The notes under the pieces: model-generated
What the model saw: only the letters and a program-made list of their open reading frames with translations
Database searches by the model: none
Told to the model about the DNA's origin: nothing
In this document: positions 27,918 through 35,446 of the stretch, piece by piece
Layout: each line of letters begins with the position of its first letter
Position numbering within the stretch: the stretch's first letter is position 1
Source of the DNA: Pelomonas sp. Root405
GTDB taxonomy: Bacteria; Pseudomonadota; Gammaproteobacteria; Burkholderiales; Burkholderiaceae_C
Length of the DNA stretch: 64,000 nucleotides
Direction of reading: 5' to 3'
Assembly (NCBI RefSeq): GCF_001425165.1
Contig: NZ_LMDU01000015.1
Location: 186,001 to 250,000, forward strand
Position numbers and translations under genes: made by a program

Positions 27918-28556
27918 TCACCTCGGCGCCTGCCCACTGCCTGTTGCCGCCGAGGCACCCGACAGCTGGGCTGCCGGCCGCTGCAGCCATACCAGCTGCA
28001 GTTGCACATCCAGTGCCTCGGCCCCACCTGCTGTAACGGCGGCTGCGCCTGTGGCCCGAGCCCACCGGCCGCTCTGAAGCACTAGTTGCGGGTAGCGTCC
28101 GACGGCTTCACGCAGCCAGCGCTTGACCGCCGGATAGCCGCCTTGCAGCGTGACCTGGGCCTGCCAGACGTCCAGCCGGGGCGCCTGCCCGGGTGCGGCA
28201 GGCGGCATATCGACCTGCACCGACACCCAAGCCAGCCCCATGTCCTTGGCGGTAGACGCAAGGAAGCCCAGCACCGCATCCGGCTGGACGACGGCGTCGG
28301 TTGGCGTCAAGGCGCTCTGCGCTGTCGCCAACCGGGCGGTCGAAGGCCCATTCGACTGGTCAACGGGCTGAACGTTCACGGACTGAGCCCACCACCAGAT
28401 TGACAACCAGAGCCCCAGCGCCGAAAAGAGCAGCGCCCCGGCAACCCAAGGGGCCCATTCAGCGACGCGGGCACCGCTCAACCGGCTCGCACCCGGTGTA
28501 CTGGGCAAGATCAGCATGGCCAGCACTGCCGCGCAAGCCGATCTGCGCCGCACCAC
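27918..28556 (-). CDS. GspM/PilO-like bitopic protein
   Basis: The 212-residue reading frame has one transmembrane segment (WVAGALLFSALGLWLSIWWW) followed by a periplasmic ferredoxin-like region with GFLASTAKDMGLAWVSVQVD and LDVWQAQVTLQGGYPAVKRWL, typical of PilO/GspM. The start is uncertain: GTG 28556 or ATG 28517, neither with a good ribosome-binding site. It is the first gene of the secretion locus, and an apparently coding but open-ended stretch lies upstream. Confidence 0.7.
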   Translation of the reverse strand: MVRRRSACAAVLAMLILPSTPGASRLSGARVAEWAPWVAGALLFSALGLWLSIWWWAQSVNVQPVDQSNGPSTARLATAQSALTPTDAVVQPDAVLGFLASTAKDMGLAWVSVQVDMPPAAPGQAPRLDVWQAQVTLQGGYPAVKRWLREAVGRYPQLVLQSGRWARATGAAAVTAGGAEALDVQLQLVWLQRPAAQLSGASAATGSGQAPR

Positions 28557-28662
28557 ACCACCGGCGCCGCCCTTGTCATCAACTGCAAGTCAAGCGCGGT
28601 CAGCGGCATGTCGATTTCCGGATGCTGCACCAGCACGACAGGAAAGCCTTGATACCAACGAA

Positions 28663-29121
28663 CTACGGGAACTCGTACCAGATAACCGACGAGCTGGTTT
28701 GATCATTGAATTTGGTGCTGTCTGCCAGCACGCACCCCGATGTCACAGGCTGCCCCGTAACTTGAAACGTGATCGCTCGGTACCCGCGCGGATCAGCTGA
28801 CGCTGCCACTGAAGGCGCCATGCCCGAGACATAGAGTTCCATGCGCATCTTCGGCATGGCATTGGCCATTGCAAAGAATTTGCCGCAGTCTGCTTTCACC
28901 TGCTTGCCACCTTGCAGCGACTCCAAGCCGTATATGGCAACGTTGATTCTTTGATCCTTGTGGTTAAGCCCCCGTATCTGCAACCCATCAGGCGTTGAAC
29001 CCGACGCAGCCAGCGACACGATGATATGGGCCTCCTTTAAATAGACCCTGGTTTCTTGCGAAAATGCAAGCGAAGGACATACAAGAATGACAAGCACCAA
29101 AAATATTGGCTTCATATTCAT
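28663..29121 (-). CDS. Small secreted protein of unknown function (island)
   Basis: The 152-residue protein has a Sec signal peptide (MNMKPIFLVLVILVCPSLAFS). The mature part has beta-rich segments, a DCGKFFAMANAMPKMRMELYV stretch and a second Cys in VTSGCVLAD. Codon use is less GC-biased than in the secretion genes next door. It resembles the other two small secreted proteins of the island only in general layout. No function is recognised. Confidence 0.72.
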   Translation of the reverse strand: MNMKPIFLVLVILVCPSLAFSQETRVYLKEAHIIVSLAASGSTPDGLQIRGLNHKDQRINVAIYGLESLQGGKQVKADCGKFFAMANAMPKMRMELYVSGMAPSVAASADPRGYRAITFQVTGQPVTSGCVLADSTKFNDQTSSSVIWYEFP

Positions 29122-29281
29122 ACATACTTTCGTCTGATACCCAGAGAAAATTACCTTGGTTATGTCTCAACAGCAAATCAACTTTAGGTCAAAACACACG
29201 CCCGCTCCAGCGAACTCACCCCATCAGCGTGCCCCACACCAATAGGCAGTGCACCGATATTCGATTGGCTAGCGGCTACAC

Positions 29282-29671
29282 CTAGTCCGTGGACGAAGGG
29301 CCATTACTTATCGAGATGAAGCTGGCACCGAAACAGCTGGCATCCTGATAGTTTGCAATCCGCACTTTCTTGCCGGTTGCAAGCGCAAGCATCGCCAATT
29401 GCTGTGCCATGCGATGGGTAGCCGGTGATTGCGCCTTATTTTCCGGAAAGATGATCCAAGCACCCTGCTTGCCAGGCGTCGGCATGGAACACGGCCCAGT
29501 TGCACCAGCAACTAGCACGGCAAAAGCCTGCATGCCGTTCACTGTGTTTGCAACATCGATGATGGTGCCGTCCATAATGATGTAGGTGCTGGCCGCACCC
29601 ACCTTCCCACCAAGAGCGAGTGCCCCAAATACGCAGAAAAGGATTGCCGGGAGCCGTCGGCTAAAAAGCAT
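29282..29671 (-). CDS. Small secreted protein of unknown function (island)
   Basis: The 129-residue protein has a Sec signal peptide (MLFSRRLPAILFCVFGALALGG). The mature part has GTIIDVANTVNGMQAFAVLV, a Cys in TGPCSMP, a helix HRMAQQLAMLALATGKKVRI, and NYQDASCFGASFI with a second Cys. This beta strand, Cys, helix, 'GKKVRI-Y', Cys pattern is shared in outline with the protein at 34928-35344. It may match the DUF5992-like group, which could not be checked. Confidence 0.72.
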   Translation of the reverse strand: MLFSRRLPAILFCVFGALALGGKVGAASTYIIMDGTIIDVANTVNGMQAFAVLVAGATGPCSMPTPGKQGAWIIFPENKAQSPATHRMAQQLAMLALATGKKVRIANYQDASCFGASFISISNGPSSTD

Positions 29672-29737
29672 GGTTAACTCCAGTCAACAGAAACAACATT
29701 GAATTTCGCTACCTCATCGCGCTGTGCGGTGATCCTC

Positions 29738-29812
29738 AAAGATGTACTCGCGCCGAGTGCCTAGGGAGGTGATAGAGCGCTCAGGGAACTCGATTCGCAG
29801 TGGGTGAGTCAT
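29738..29812 (-). pseudogene. Second remnant of a REP-associated tyrosine transposase start
   Basis: Reading from ATG 29812 gives MTHPLRIEFPERSITSLGTRRE, a decayed copy of the transposase N-terminus found intact 290 bases away (MTRPLRIEFPGALYHVTSRG). About 25 codons remain before similarity ends. It shows that the 5' end of the transposase gene has been duplicated here. Confidence 0.7.
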
Positions 29813-29821
29813 GTTTGGTTG

Positions 29822-30100
29822 CTAGCAATCAGCAATGAGTCGCGACAAAGGCAAGGACTTTAGATTTGATACGTGACCCCGATTTCTTGACCCCGATTTC
29901 TCGTTCAGCACGAAATGGTAGTGATTGCTCATCAGGCAATAGCCCGGCAACACCGCATCAAACCGCGACAGCCCCTGGGCCATCACGGCCAGCAGCTCCG
30001 CGCGGTCCGAATCATCCGTAAAGAGGTCCTCGCGCCGGTCACCTCGGGAAGTGACGTGATAGAGCGCGCCGGGGAACTCGATTCGCAGTGGGCGAGTCAT
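29822..30100 (-). pseudogene. Truncated REP-associated tyrosine transposase (RAYT, Y1_Tnp family)
   Basis: The 92-codon frame starts MTRPLRIEFPGALYHVTSRG and reaches the HUH motif as SNHYHFVL, then diverges into SGSRNRGHVSNLK and stops. Intact RAYTs run to about 150-300 residues with a catalytic Tyr after the HUH motif, so this copy should be inactive. RAYTs mobilise REP palindromes; REP-like repeats occur elsewhere in this window. Direct repeats flank the fragment. Confidence 0.85.
29846..29886. repeat. Direct repeat copy A next to RAYT fragment
   Basis: The stretch contains GGACTTTAGATTTGA and TGACCCCGATTTCT. It recurs at 30131-30172 in the same orientation with few changes. The two copies bracket the transposase fragment. 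Confidence 0.75.
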
Positions 30101-30130
30101 GGTTACGTGCTAGGAATTAGTTAGCGGCGG

Positions 30131-30172
30131 CAAAGGCAAAGGACTTTAGATTTGAGACCTGACCCCGATTTC
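30131..30172. repeat. Direct repeat copy B next to RAYT fragment
   Basis: This is a second copy of the 29846-29886 repeat, again with GGACTTTAGATTTGA and TGACCCCGATTTCT. It lies just downstream of the candidate immunity gene end (30208). Confidence 0.75.
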
Positions 30173-30207
30173 TCCGTTAGTTCTAAAATTTCTGCCGCAA
30201 AGCATTT

Positions 30208-30717
30208 TCATGCCCTTGGAAGATTTAAGCTTTTGAGAGCCATATCCAACGCCTCATCAGCGGCGCTTCGAGTTGGCGTTGATTCTGGCCACCTTCCGAC
30301 CAACCAATCTTCCGATCTGCCCAAGTAACTTCTCAGATCGAATGCCACCGGAAATAAATCGCGCACATCAAGTCCCAACTTTTGGGCCGCAGAGGAAATT
30401 CCCATCTCAGCAGCAAGCGGATGCCAAGGCGGGAAAATAACACACCAATTACCTATTCCATCCCAAAGCGACAAAGTGGCTCGCTGAACACATGCCGGGT
30501 CGTCTAGATCGGACAATGTCGCCAAGACGCCAAAACCCATCACCCCGCTAGCATATTTAACCGGAACTCCGATAACAAAGGCATCAAGGTTACCAACCTG
30601 GCCCTGAACTGCAGGCGCAAGCCACCACTCACCATCCACGTCCTCCTCAGAAAATCTCCAGACTGGGAACTCATGGAAGTCCCCTGGCCTCAACTGTGAA
30701 TTTTTAAGGCGTTTCAT
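30208..30717 (-). CDS. Candidate immunity protein for the RHS toxin
   Basis: The 169-residue protein has no signal peptide and no recognised domain. It contains EWWLAPAVQGQVGNLDAFVIGVPV and LSLWDGIGNWCVIFPPWHPLA. Its ATG overlaps the stop of the RHS gene as ATGA, the tight toxin-to-immunity order expected for polymorphic toxins. Neutralisation of the RHS tail is inference from position only. Lower-GC codon use matches the RHS tail. Confidence 0.7.
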   Translation of the reverse strand: MKRLKNSQLRPGDFHEFPVWRFSEEDVDGEWWLAPAVQGQVGNLDAFVIGVPVKYASGVMGFGVLATLSDLDDPACVQRATLSLWDGIGNWCVIFPPWHPLAAEMGISSAAQKLGLDVRDLFPVAFDLRSYLGRSEDWLVGRWPESTPTRSAADEALDMALKSLNLPRA

Positions 30718-33700
30718 TTTGGAATTTGATTAACAACTGAACTTGTACTGAAGCCATTTTTGTAAGCCCCCTTCAAAATACTAGTTCCCACAGCCGCATC
30801 AAACTTCTGCGTATATTTTTCAAACTCAGCCAGGATAATATTCTTTTGCGCAGCCTCAAGCCCCTCGAAACTTTTTCCCCCAAGCCATCGGCCATAAATC
30901 TCATCCAAACCTCGATGATACGCAGTGTGTATTGACTGGGGAAGTGAAACGTAATCCTGCACCTCGGTACCACCGAGGTACTTTGGCCATGGATGGTGCA
31001 GGTTTATTTTCTCGCCGGCATCAACAGCAGACTGATAGATCGATTTTGCACCGCGCAGAGCCCCGAAGGTTCCCACCCCCTCTGCCTCCCCTGCCATACG
31101 CACAATATTAGTCGCCCCAGGACCGTATCGAACTGCAATCCTTTCGTAAGCAGTCTGCAGCCCGCGCAAGCACGCTTCTTTAGCATACAGACAATTATTT
31201 AGGGCGTAGCTGAACGCACCTGTCATTGCCCCGTTCTCAAACTTTCCACCTCCCAAAGTGGCAGCTGTGCCGCCCACCACCGCGTGCGTAAGCATTCTTT
31301 CGGGACCATCTCCAAGCCCTGCAGAGAGCGGTAGCGCTGCTTTTGAGAATGCCGCACTCAACGCTCCAGGACCACATTTACCTCCGCTTGCCACCGTTGA
31401 AATACAGCCCGCCACTCCGTGAAGCATCACGGCGTAGGCATACTTGCTTCCGTCAACAACAGCACCTGCGCTATCAAGGCCCGCCATACCGACGTGTTGG
31501 CCCACTCCGGCAAATAGCATGGCACTGAACGCCCCTTGAATACCGCTCTGGAGCGAGCCTCCTTGCACTGTTCCAGCAGCGAATCCCGTAGTGGCGGCAA
31601 CCGCCAACTTGCCAACTAATGTCAAGCTTGCCTTACCAGCTGCACTAAAGCTTACGAATGTTCCACTAACTCCGCCTGCAGCGGTGGTTAGATAGCTTTG
31701 GACTATTCCCGGCAGGTAGTAAGAAATAACCACTACTGCTACAAATTTTATAAGCCGCCTCAAACTAAAGTACCCAGTTGGATCCGTGCAATTCAACGGA
31801 TTCCCAAAGCAATAGCTGTAGCGGTTGAAGTTCTGCAAGTCATCCATCTGCTGGATAAACGGATCCGCCTGAAGGAACCTCCCCGTCAGCGGATCGAACA
31901 GCCGCCCATTCATATGGATGATGCCGATGTCATCCAGGTGCTCATGGCCCGTATAGCCCCGATCGGTGCCCTGGTTGCTGCCATCCACCCAGTCGATGAC
32001 GAGCGCCCCGAAGGCGTCGTACGTGCCGTTGGTCTGGCGCCGCTTGCCGTACGGGTCGTAGGCGTAGCGCTTGGTCACTGCCCCGGCGTGGTCGGTGGTG
32101 GCCACCAGGCTGCCCAGGTGGTCCTTGTGCCAGTACTCGACCTTGATGGCGGCGATCGTGCCGAGGCTTCTCGTCGTGGTGGCCGTGCTGGCGGCATAGG
32201 CGCTCAAGGCCTCGCGTGTGACGACCACGAGCGTCTGGCCGCCCGCAGCGATGTAGTGGCGGTTCAGGTTGACGCTGGACCCGGTGCTTTCGGTCTCGAA
32301 GCCCAGGCCGCCCTGGTTGTCGGGGTGCAGGTTCCAGGTGGTGCGCGTGCCTTGCGCGTTCGTGCGAACTTCCTTGAGCCGCTGGTGGTTCTCGTCGTAG
32401 TACCAGAGGTAGCGCAGGCCGTTGGGGCCTTCGGCACCGCCCGCACCGGCCTGGTCAACGGTGCCGCTGGGCAGGTTGAAGCTGGTGTAGGTGATGCGGC
32501 GCCAGGCGCCGTCGGTCGCCGTGATGGCGTTGCCGCTCGCGTCGTAGGCGTAGGTGATGCTGCCGCCGCTGACGCGGTTGAGCGTGGTCAGCGCATGCGG
32601 GCGGGGCCGGGTGGTGCCGCTGCTGTTGCCGAAGTCGGGGTAGATGTAGTTGCCGACGTCGCTCTTGTGCAGCAGGTTGCCGATGGCGTTGTAGTGCAGA
32701 TCGACGGTGCGCTTGAGGCTGGCCGAGGCGCTGGCTTCCACGGTGTACTGCGTCAACCGGTTGAGGGCGTCGTAGACGTAGCTGTCGGTGATGTTGCCGG
32801 TGCTGCCGTCGCCGTTGAGGTCGGCGCGGCCTTTGAGATTGCCTATGCTGTCCCAGGTGTAGGTGTAGGCCACCGCCGTGTTGGTGCTGCCCAGGCCGGC
32901 GTTGAGGTCCTTGAGCCGGCCGGTGGGGCCGTCGAAGCTGGCGCGGCTGTTGACGCCGTTGCCGAGCGTCTGGTTCTCGGCCTGGCCCCGTGCGTTGACG
33001 CTGCCGGCGGCCCAGATGACTTTGCCGGCCGCCCATGTCGCGCTGGCGCCGGCGGTTTCTCCAGCCTTGGCATCGGCCACGATGTTGAGCTGCTGGACGG
33101 ACTTGACCTGATTGAGGAAGCCGCGCGTGGTGTAGTCGTAGCTGACCTGCAGGCCTGTCGGGTAGGTTTGGGTTTGCACACGGCCGAAGCCGTCATAAGC
33201 CACGCCGGTGTTGAAGCTCGGGCCGCCGCTGACGGCGACGCGGCTGGTGCTGGGGCGCCCCAGGGTGTCGTAGTTGAAGGTCTTGGCGACGCCGTGGGTG
33301 GTGGCGGTGCCGCAGAGCTTGCCCACGCCCTTGGTGCAGCTGTCGTAGGCCCAGGTGCTGGTGTACTCGGGCTCGACGCGCTGGGTCATGCGACCGAGCG
33401 GGTCGTAGTCCATGGTCGTGCGCGTGGCCAGGGTCTGCCTGGGGCTTTGCTGGGCGCGCAGCTGGCCCACGGCGTCGTAAACGTATTGCCAGGTGCCGGT
33501 GTCGGGGTCGTTCATGCTGAGCTTGCGACCACGGATGTCGTAGCTGAGCGTGACGAGGTTCTGCAGGGCGTCCTGGGTCTTCAGGAGGTTGCCGAAGGCG
33601 TCGTGCTGGTAGGCGATCTGCGCACCGTGCGCATCGGTGACGCGCACGAGCTGGCCGTTGGCGTTCTTCTCTTCAACGCGCTGTTGGAGCAGCGCGTTGG

Positions 33701-34853
33701 TGGTGGTGGTGTTGAGCCCGTTGAACGCAACGCGGGTGACGGCGACTTTGATTGCGCCCGGATAGGTACCACCGTTGTGCGCGGCAATTGAAGTGCTGAT
33801 GCCGTTTGGATCGAGCGCGTCGGTGCTTTGCTCGACCATGGTGGTGCGGCCTAGCGCATCCACGGTGATACGGGTCAGCGTGCGGTCGTTGCTGCCGACA
33901 ACGTTAGCGCTGCCGCTATCCAGGAAGTAGGGACCGCTGGTGACGGTGGCGACGCCGTAGAGGTTGTAGACGGTGTCCTGGACGATGACGCGGCCCGCTG
34001 TAGCACCACCACCCCCATCGAAGGCTTCGGTGACCTGGCGGATGGCGCGACCTTCGCGGTCCTTGTAGACGCGCTGGGCGGGGCCGGTGATGGTCGACGT
34101 GTTCTTGAGGAAACCCTGGACCTGGGTGTAGCTGTAGGCCTGGACCGGGATCTCATCGCTGCGCCCACTCAAGGGTGGCGTGCTGCCGCAACCGGGGCCG
34201 TTGCTGCTGGTATCGCTGGCGCGGCCAACGATGAGGCAGTACTGGGTCTTGGTGCTGGTGCCATCGGCGCGCTGTTCTTCGACAACGCGACCCCACTCGT
34301 CCAAGATGTTCTCGGTCGTGAGTTGGTTGGGGCCCTCGAGTTTGACGAGGGCGCCGAAACGCGGGTCGACGAGGCGCTTTTCCGACTGGCTCAGCGCATT
34401 GGTCGCGGTGGCCGCAAAGGCGCCAGCTGGTATGGAGACTGACTTGCCCGCAATGGTGAGCGCGTTCCAGCCCGCGCCAGGCGTGAAGTTGCTGCTTGAG
34501 GTGCGCGCAGTGAACGTCGCCAACCCGCTCGCGCCAGAGCCGCTGGCGTTGGTGCAGTTGCGGGTCGTGGCGCTCGCCTTGTTGCCCCAGGCGTCGTAGC
34601 CGTACTCGGTCTCGACGCACAACTGAGGGTTGTTGGGCTCGACTCGCTCGATCTTGAGCAACCCTGCATGCGCATGGCCTGCCGGGTGGTACTCGAAACT
34701 ACTCTGGCGGGCGTAATTGAAAACGTCGGCGGGAGTTTGGGCGTAGGCGCAGTGGGCCGACACTAATGCCAGAACCGTAGCCAGGACGACACCTCGCGTC
34801 GACATGGTCACGTTGCAGATGGCTGCGTCACTATACTTCTCAAGTATTTTCAC
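30714..34853 (-). CDS. RHS/YD-repeat protein with C-terminal LHH-type nuclease domain
   Basis: The 1379-residue protein has an N-terminal hydrophobic export signal (VVLATVLALVSAHCAYAQ), many YD repeats (YDAVGQLRAQ, YDPLGRMTQ, YDALNRLTQ), and the RHS core end GRFLQADPFIQQ through NPLNCTDPTGY near residue 1027. The variable tail of about 350 residues has a membrane-active-looking segment and ends in a domain with INLHHPWPKYLGG (about 1283-1295), SLPQSIHTAYH and FEKYTQKF. This matches the LHH class of HNH/endonuclease VII-like toxins. GTG 34853 has a GGGAG site; ATG 34805 gives a more typical signal peptide. The GC-rich core with an AT-richer tail suggests tail exchange. Confidence 0.9.
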   Translation of the reverse strand: MKILEKYSDAAICNVTMSTRGVVLATVLALVSAHCAYAQTPADVFNYARQSSFEYHPAGHAHAGLLKIERVEPNNPQLCVETEYGYDAWGNKASATTRNCTNASGSGASGLATFTARTSSSNFTPGAGWNALTIAGKSVSIPAGAFAATATNALSQSEKRLVDPRFGALVKLEGPNQLTTENILDEWGRVVEEQRADGTSTKTQYCLIVGRASDTSSNGPGCGSTPPLSGRSDEIPVQAYSYTQVQGFLKNTSTITGPAQRVYKDREGRAIRQVTEAFDGGGGATAGRVIVQDTVYNLYGVATVTSGPYFLDSGSANVVGSNDRTLTRITVDALGRTTMVEQSTDALDPNGISTSIAAHNGGTYPGAIKVAVTRVAFNGLNTTTTNALLQQRVEEKNANGQLVRVTDAHGAQIAYQHDAFGNLLKTQDALQNLVTLSYDIRGRKLSMNDPDTGTWQYVYDAVGQLRAQQSPRQTLATRTTMDYDPLGRMTQRVEPEYTSTWAYDSCTKGVGKLCGTATTHGVAKTFNYDTLGRPSTSRVAVSGGPSFNTGVAYDGFGRVQTQTYPTGLQVSYDYTTRGFLNQVKSVQQLNIVADAKAGETAGASATWAAGKVIWAAGSVNARGQAENQTLGNGVNSRASFDGPTGRLKDLNAGLGSTNTAVAYTYTWDSIGNLKGRADLNGDGSTGNITDSYVYDALNRLTQYTVEASASASLKRTVDLHYNAIGNLLHKSDVGNYIYPDFGNSSGTTRPRPHALTTLNRVSGGSITYAYDASGNAITATDGAWRRITYTSFNLPSGTVDQAGAGGAEGPNGLRYLWYYDENHQRLKEVRTNAQGTRTTWNLHPDNQGGLGFETESTGSSVNLNRHYIAAGGQTLVVVTREALSAYAASTATTTRSLGTIAAIKVEYWHKDHLGSLVATTDHAGAVTKRYAYDPYGKRRQTNGTYDAFGALVIDWVDGSNQGTDRGYTGHEHLDDIGIIHMNGRLFDPLTGRFLQADPFIQQMDDLQNFNRYSYCFGNPLNCTDPTGYFSLRRLIKFVAVVVISYYLPGIVQSYLTTAAGGVSGTFVSFSAAGKASLTLVGKLAVAATTGFAAGTVQGGSLQSGIQGAFSAMLFAGVGQHVGMAGLDSAGAVVDGSKYAYAVMLHGVAGCISTVASGGKCGPGALSAAFSKAALPLSAGLGDGPERMLTHAVVGGTAATLGGGKFENGAMTGAFSYALNNCLYAKEACLRGLQTAYERIAVRYGPGATNIVRMAGEAEGVGTFGALRGAKSIYQSAVDAGEKINLHHPWPKYLGGTEVQDYVSLPQSIHTAYHRGLDEIYGRWLGGKSFEGLEAAQKNIILAEFEKYTQKFDAAVGTSILKGAYKNGFSTSSVVNQIPK

Positions 34854-34927
34854 AAAACTCCCTGTGCCCAGTTTTAAGCAGCAAGGCGCTGCTCAGCGGC
34901 GGACTGCAGCAACCCTATCGCAACACC

Positions 34928-35344
34928 CTACTTCTTTACCGCAGTCAGATATCGACCATCGCAGGTGCCGGTCGTGAAGTTATACATAACCAGAATCTGA
35001 GTTCCGCCCTGCAGCCCGAGCAGCGCCGTGGCCAGCAGGGACTTCACGGCAGCAGCCGATAAGTCCTCATAACCGGCGCGGAAATAAAGTCGATTCTTTT
35101 GAATACTGCCATTGCCAGCCGTGCCGGTGGTGCAGATAGGGTCGACATCACTACTAAAACTCAGAATGAAGTCCCCGTTTTCGATCACCTGTACCGCGGT
35201 CAGCTGCGCTGCATTGGCAAGCGGCGCATCGATGGGCCGATAAGGAAACCACCGGTGCGTGCTTGCGGTAGGGGGAGCCGCCTGAGCTACCAACGAAGCC
35301 ATGGCGCAAATTGCCAAAATACCCCATCTAATAATTTTTCTCAC
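34928..35344 (-). CDS. Small secreted protein between the SpvB-like and RHS genes
   Basis: The 138-residue protein has a Sec signal peptide (MRKIIRWGILAICAMASLVAQA). The mature domain shows a strand AVQVIENGDFILSFS, a Cys in DPICTTG, a helix AAAVKSLLATALLGLQ, then QILVMYNFTTGTCDGRYL. This outline of strand, Cys, helix, strand, Cys is like the protein at 29282-29671. It lies between two large secreted proteins in one direction, so a structural or delivery role with them is possible but unproven. Confidence 0.75.
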   Translation of the reverse strand: MRKIIRWGILAICAMASLVAQAAPPTASTHRWFPYRPIDAPLANAAQLTAVQVIENGDFILSFSSDVDPICTTGTAGNGSIQKNRLYFRAGYEDLSAAAVKSLLATALLGLQGGTQILVMYNFTTGTCDGRYLTAVKK

Positions 35345-35446
35345 CGCTGTTCCTCCTATTTTGCGGCTGACGTACCGCGATAACGCACTTAATTGAGTAC
35401 CACCAGAAAATACTTCTTTTCAAACCTCTCGGCCTAACAACGTCCT

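Noticed and set aside
28490-28702. Several short plus-strand frames near the start of the secretion locus
   Set aside because: They have no ribosome-binding sites or domains and lie opposite better-supported minus-strand coding sequence.
31698-33791. 697-codon plus-strand open frame within the RHS gene
   Set aside because: It is antisense to the YD-repeat region. Its repetitive Val/Gly/Ala composition is the mirror of the RHS repeats.
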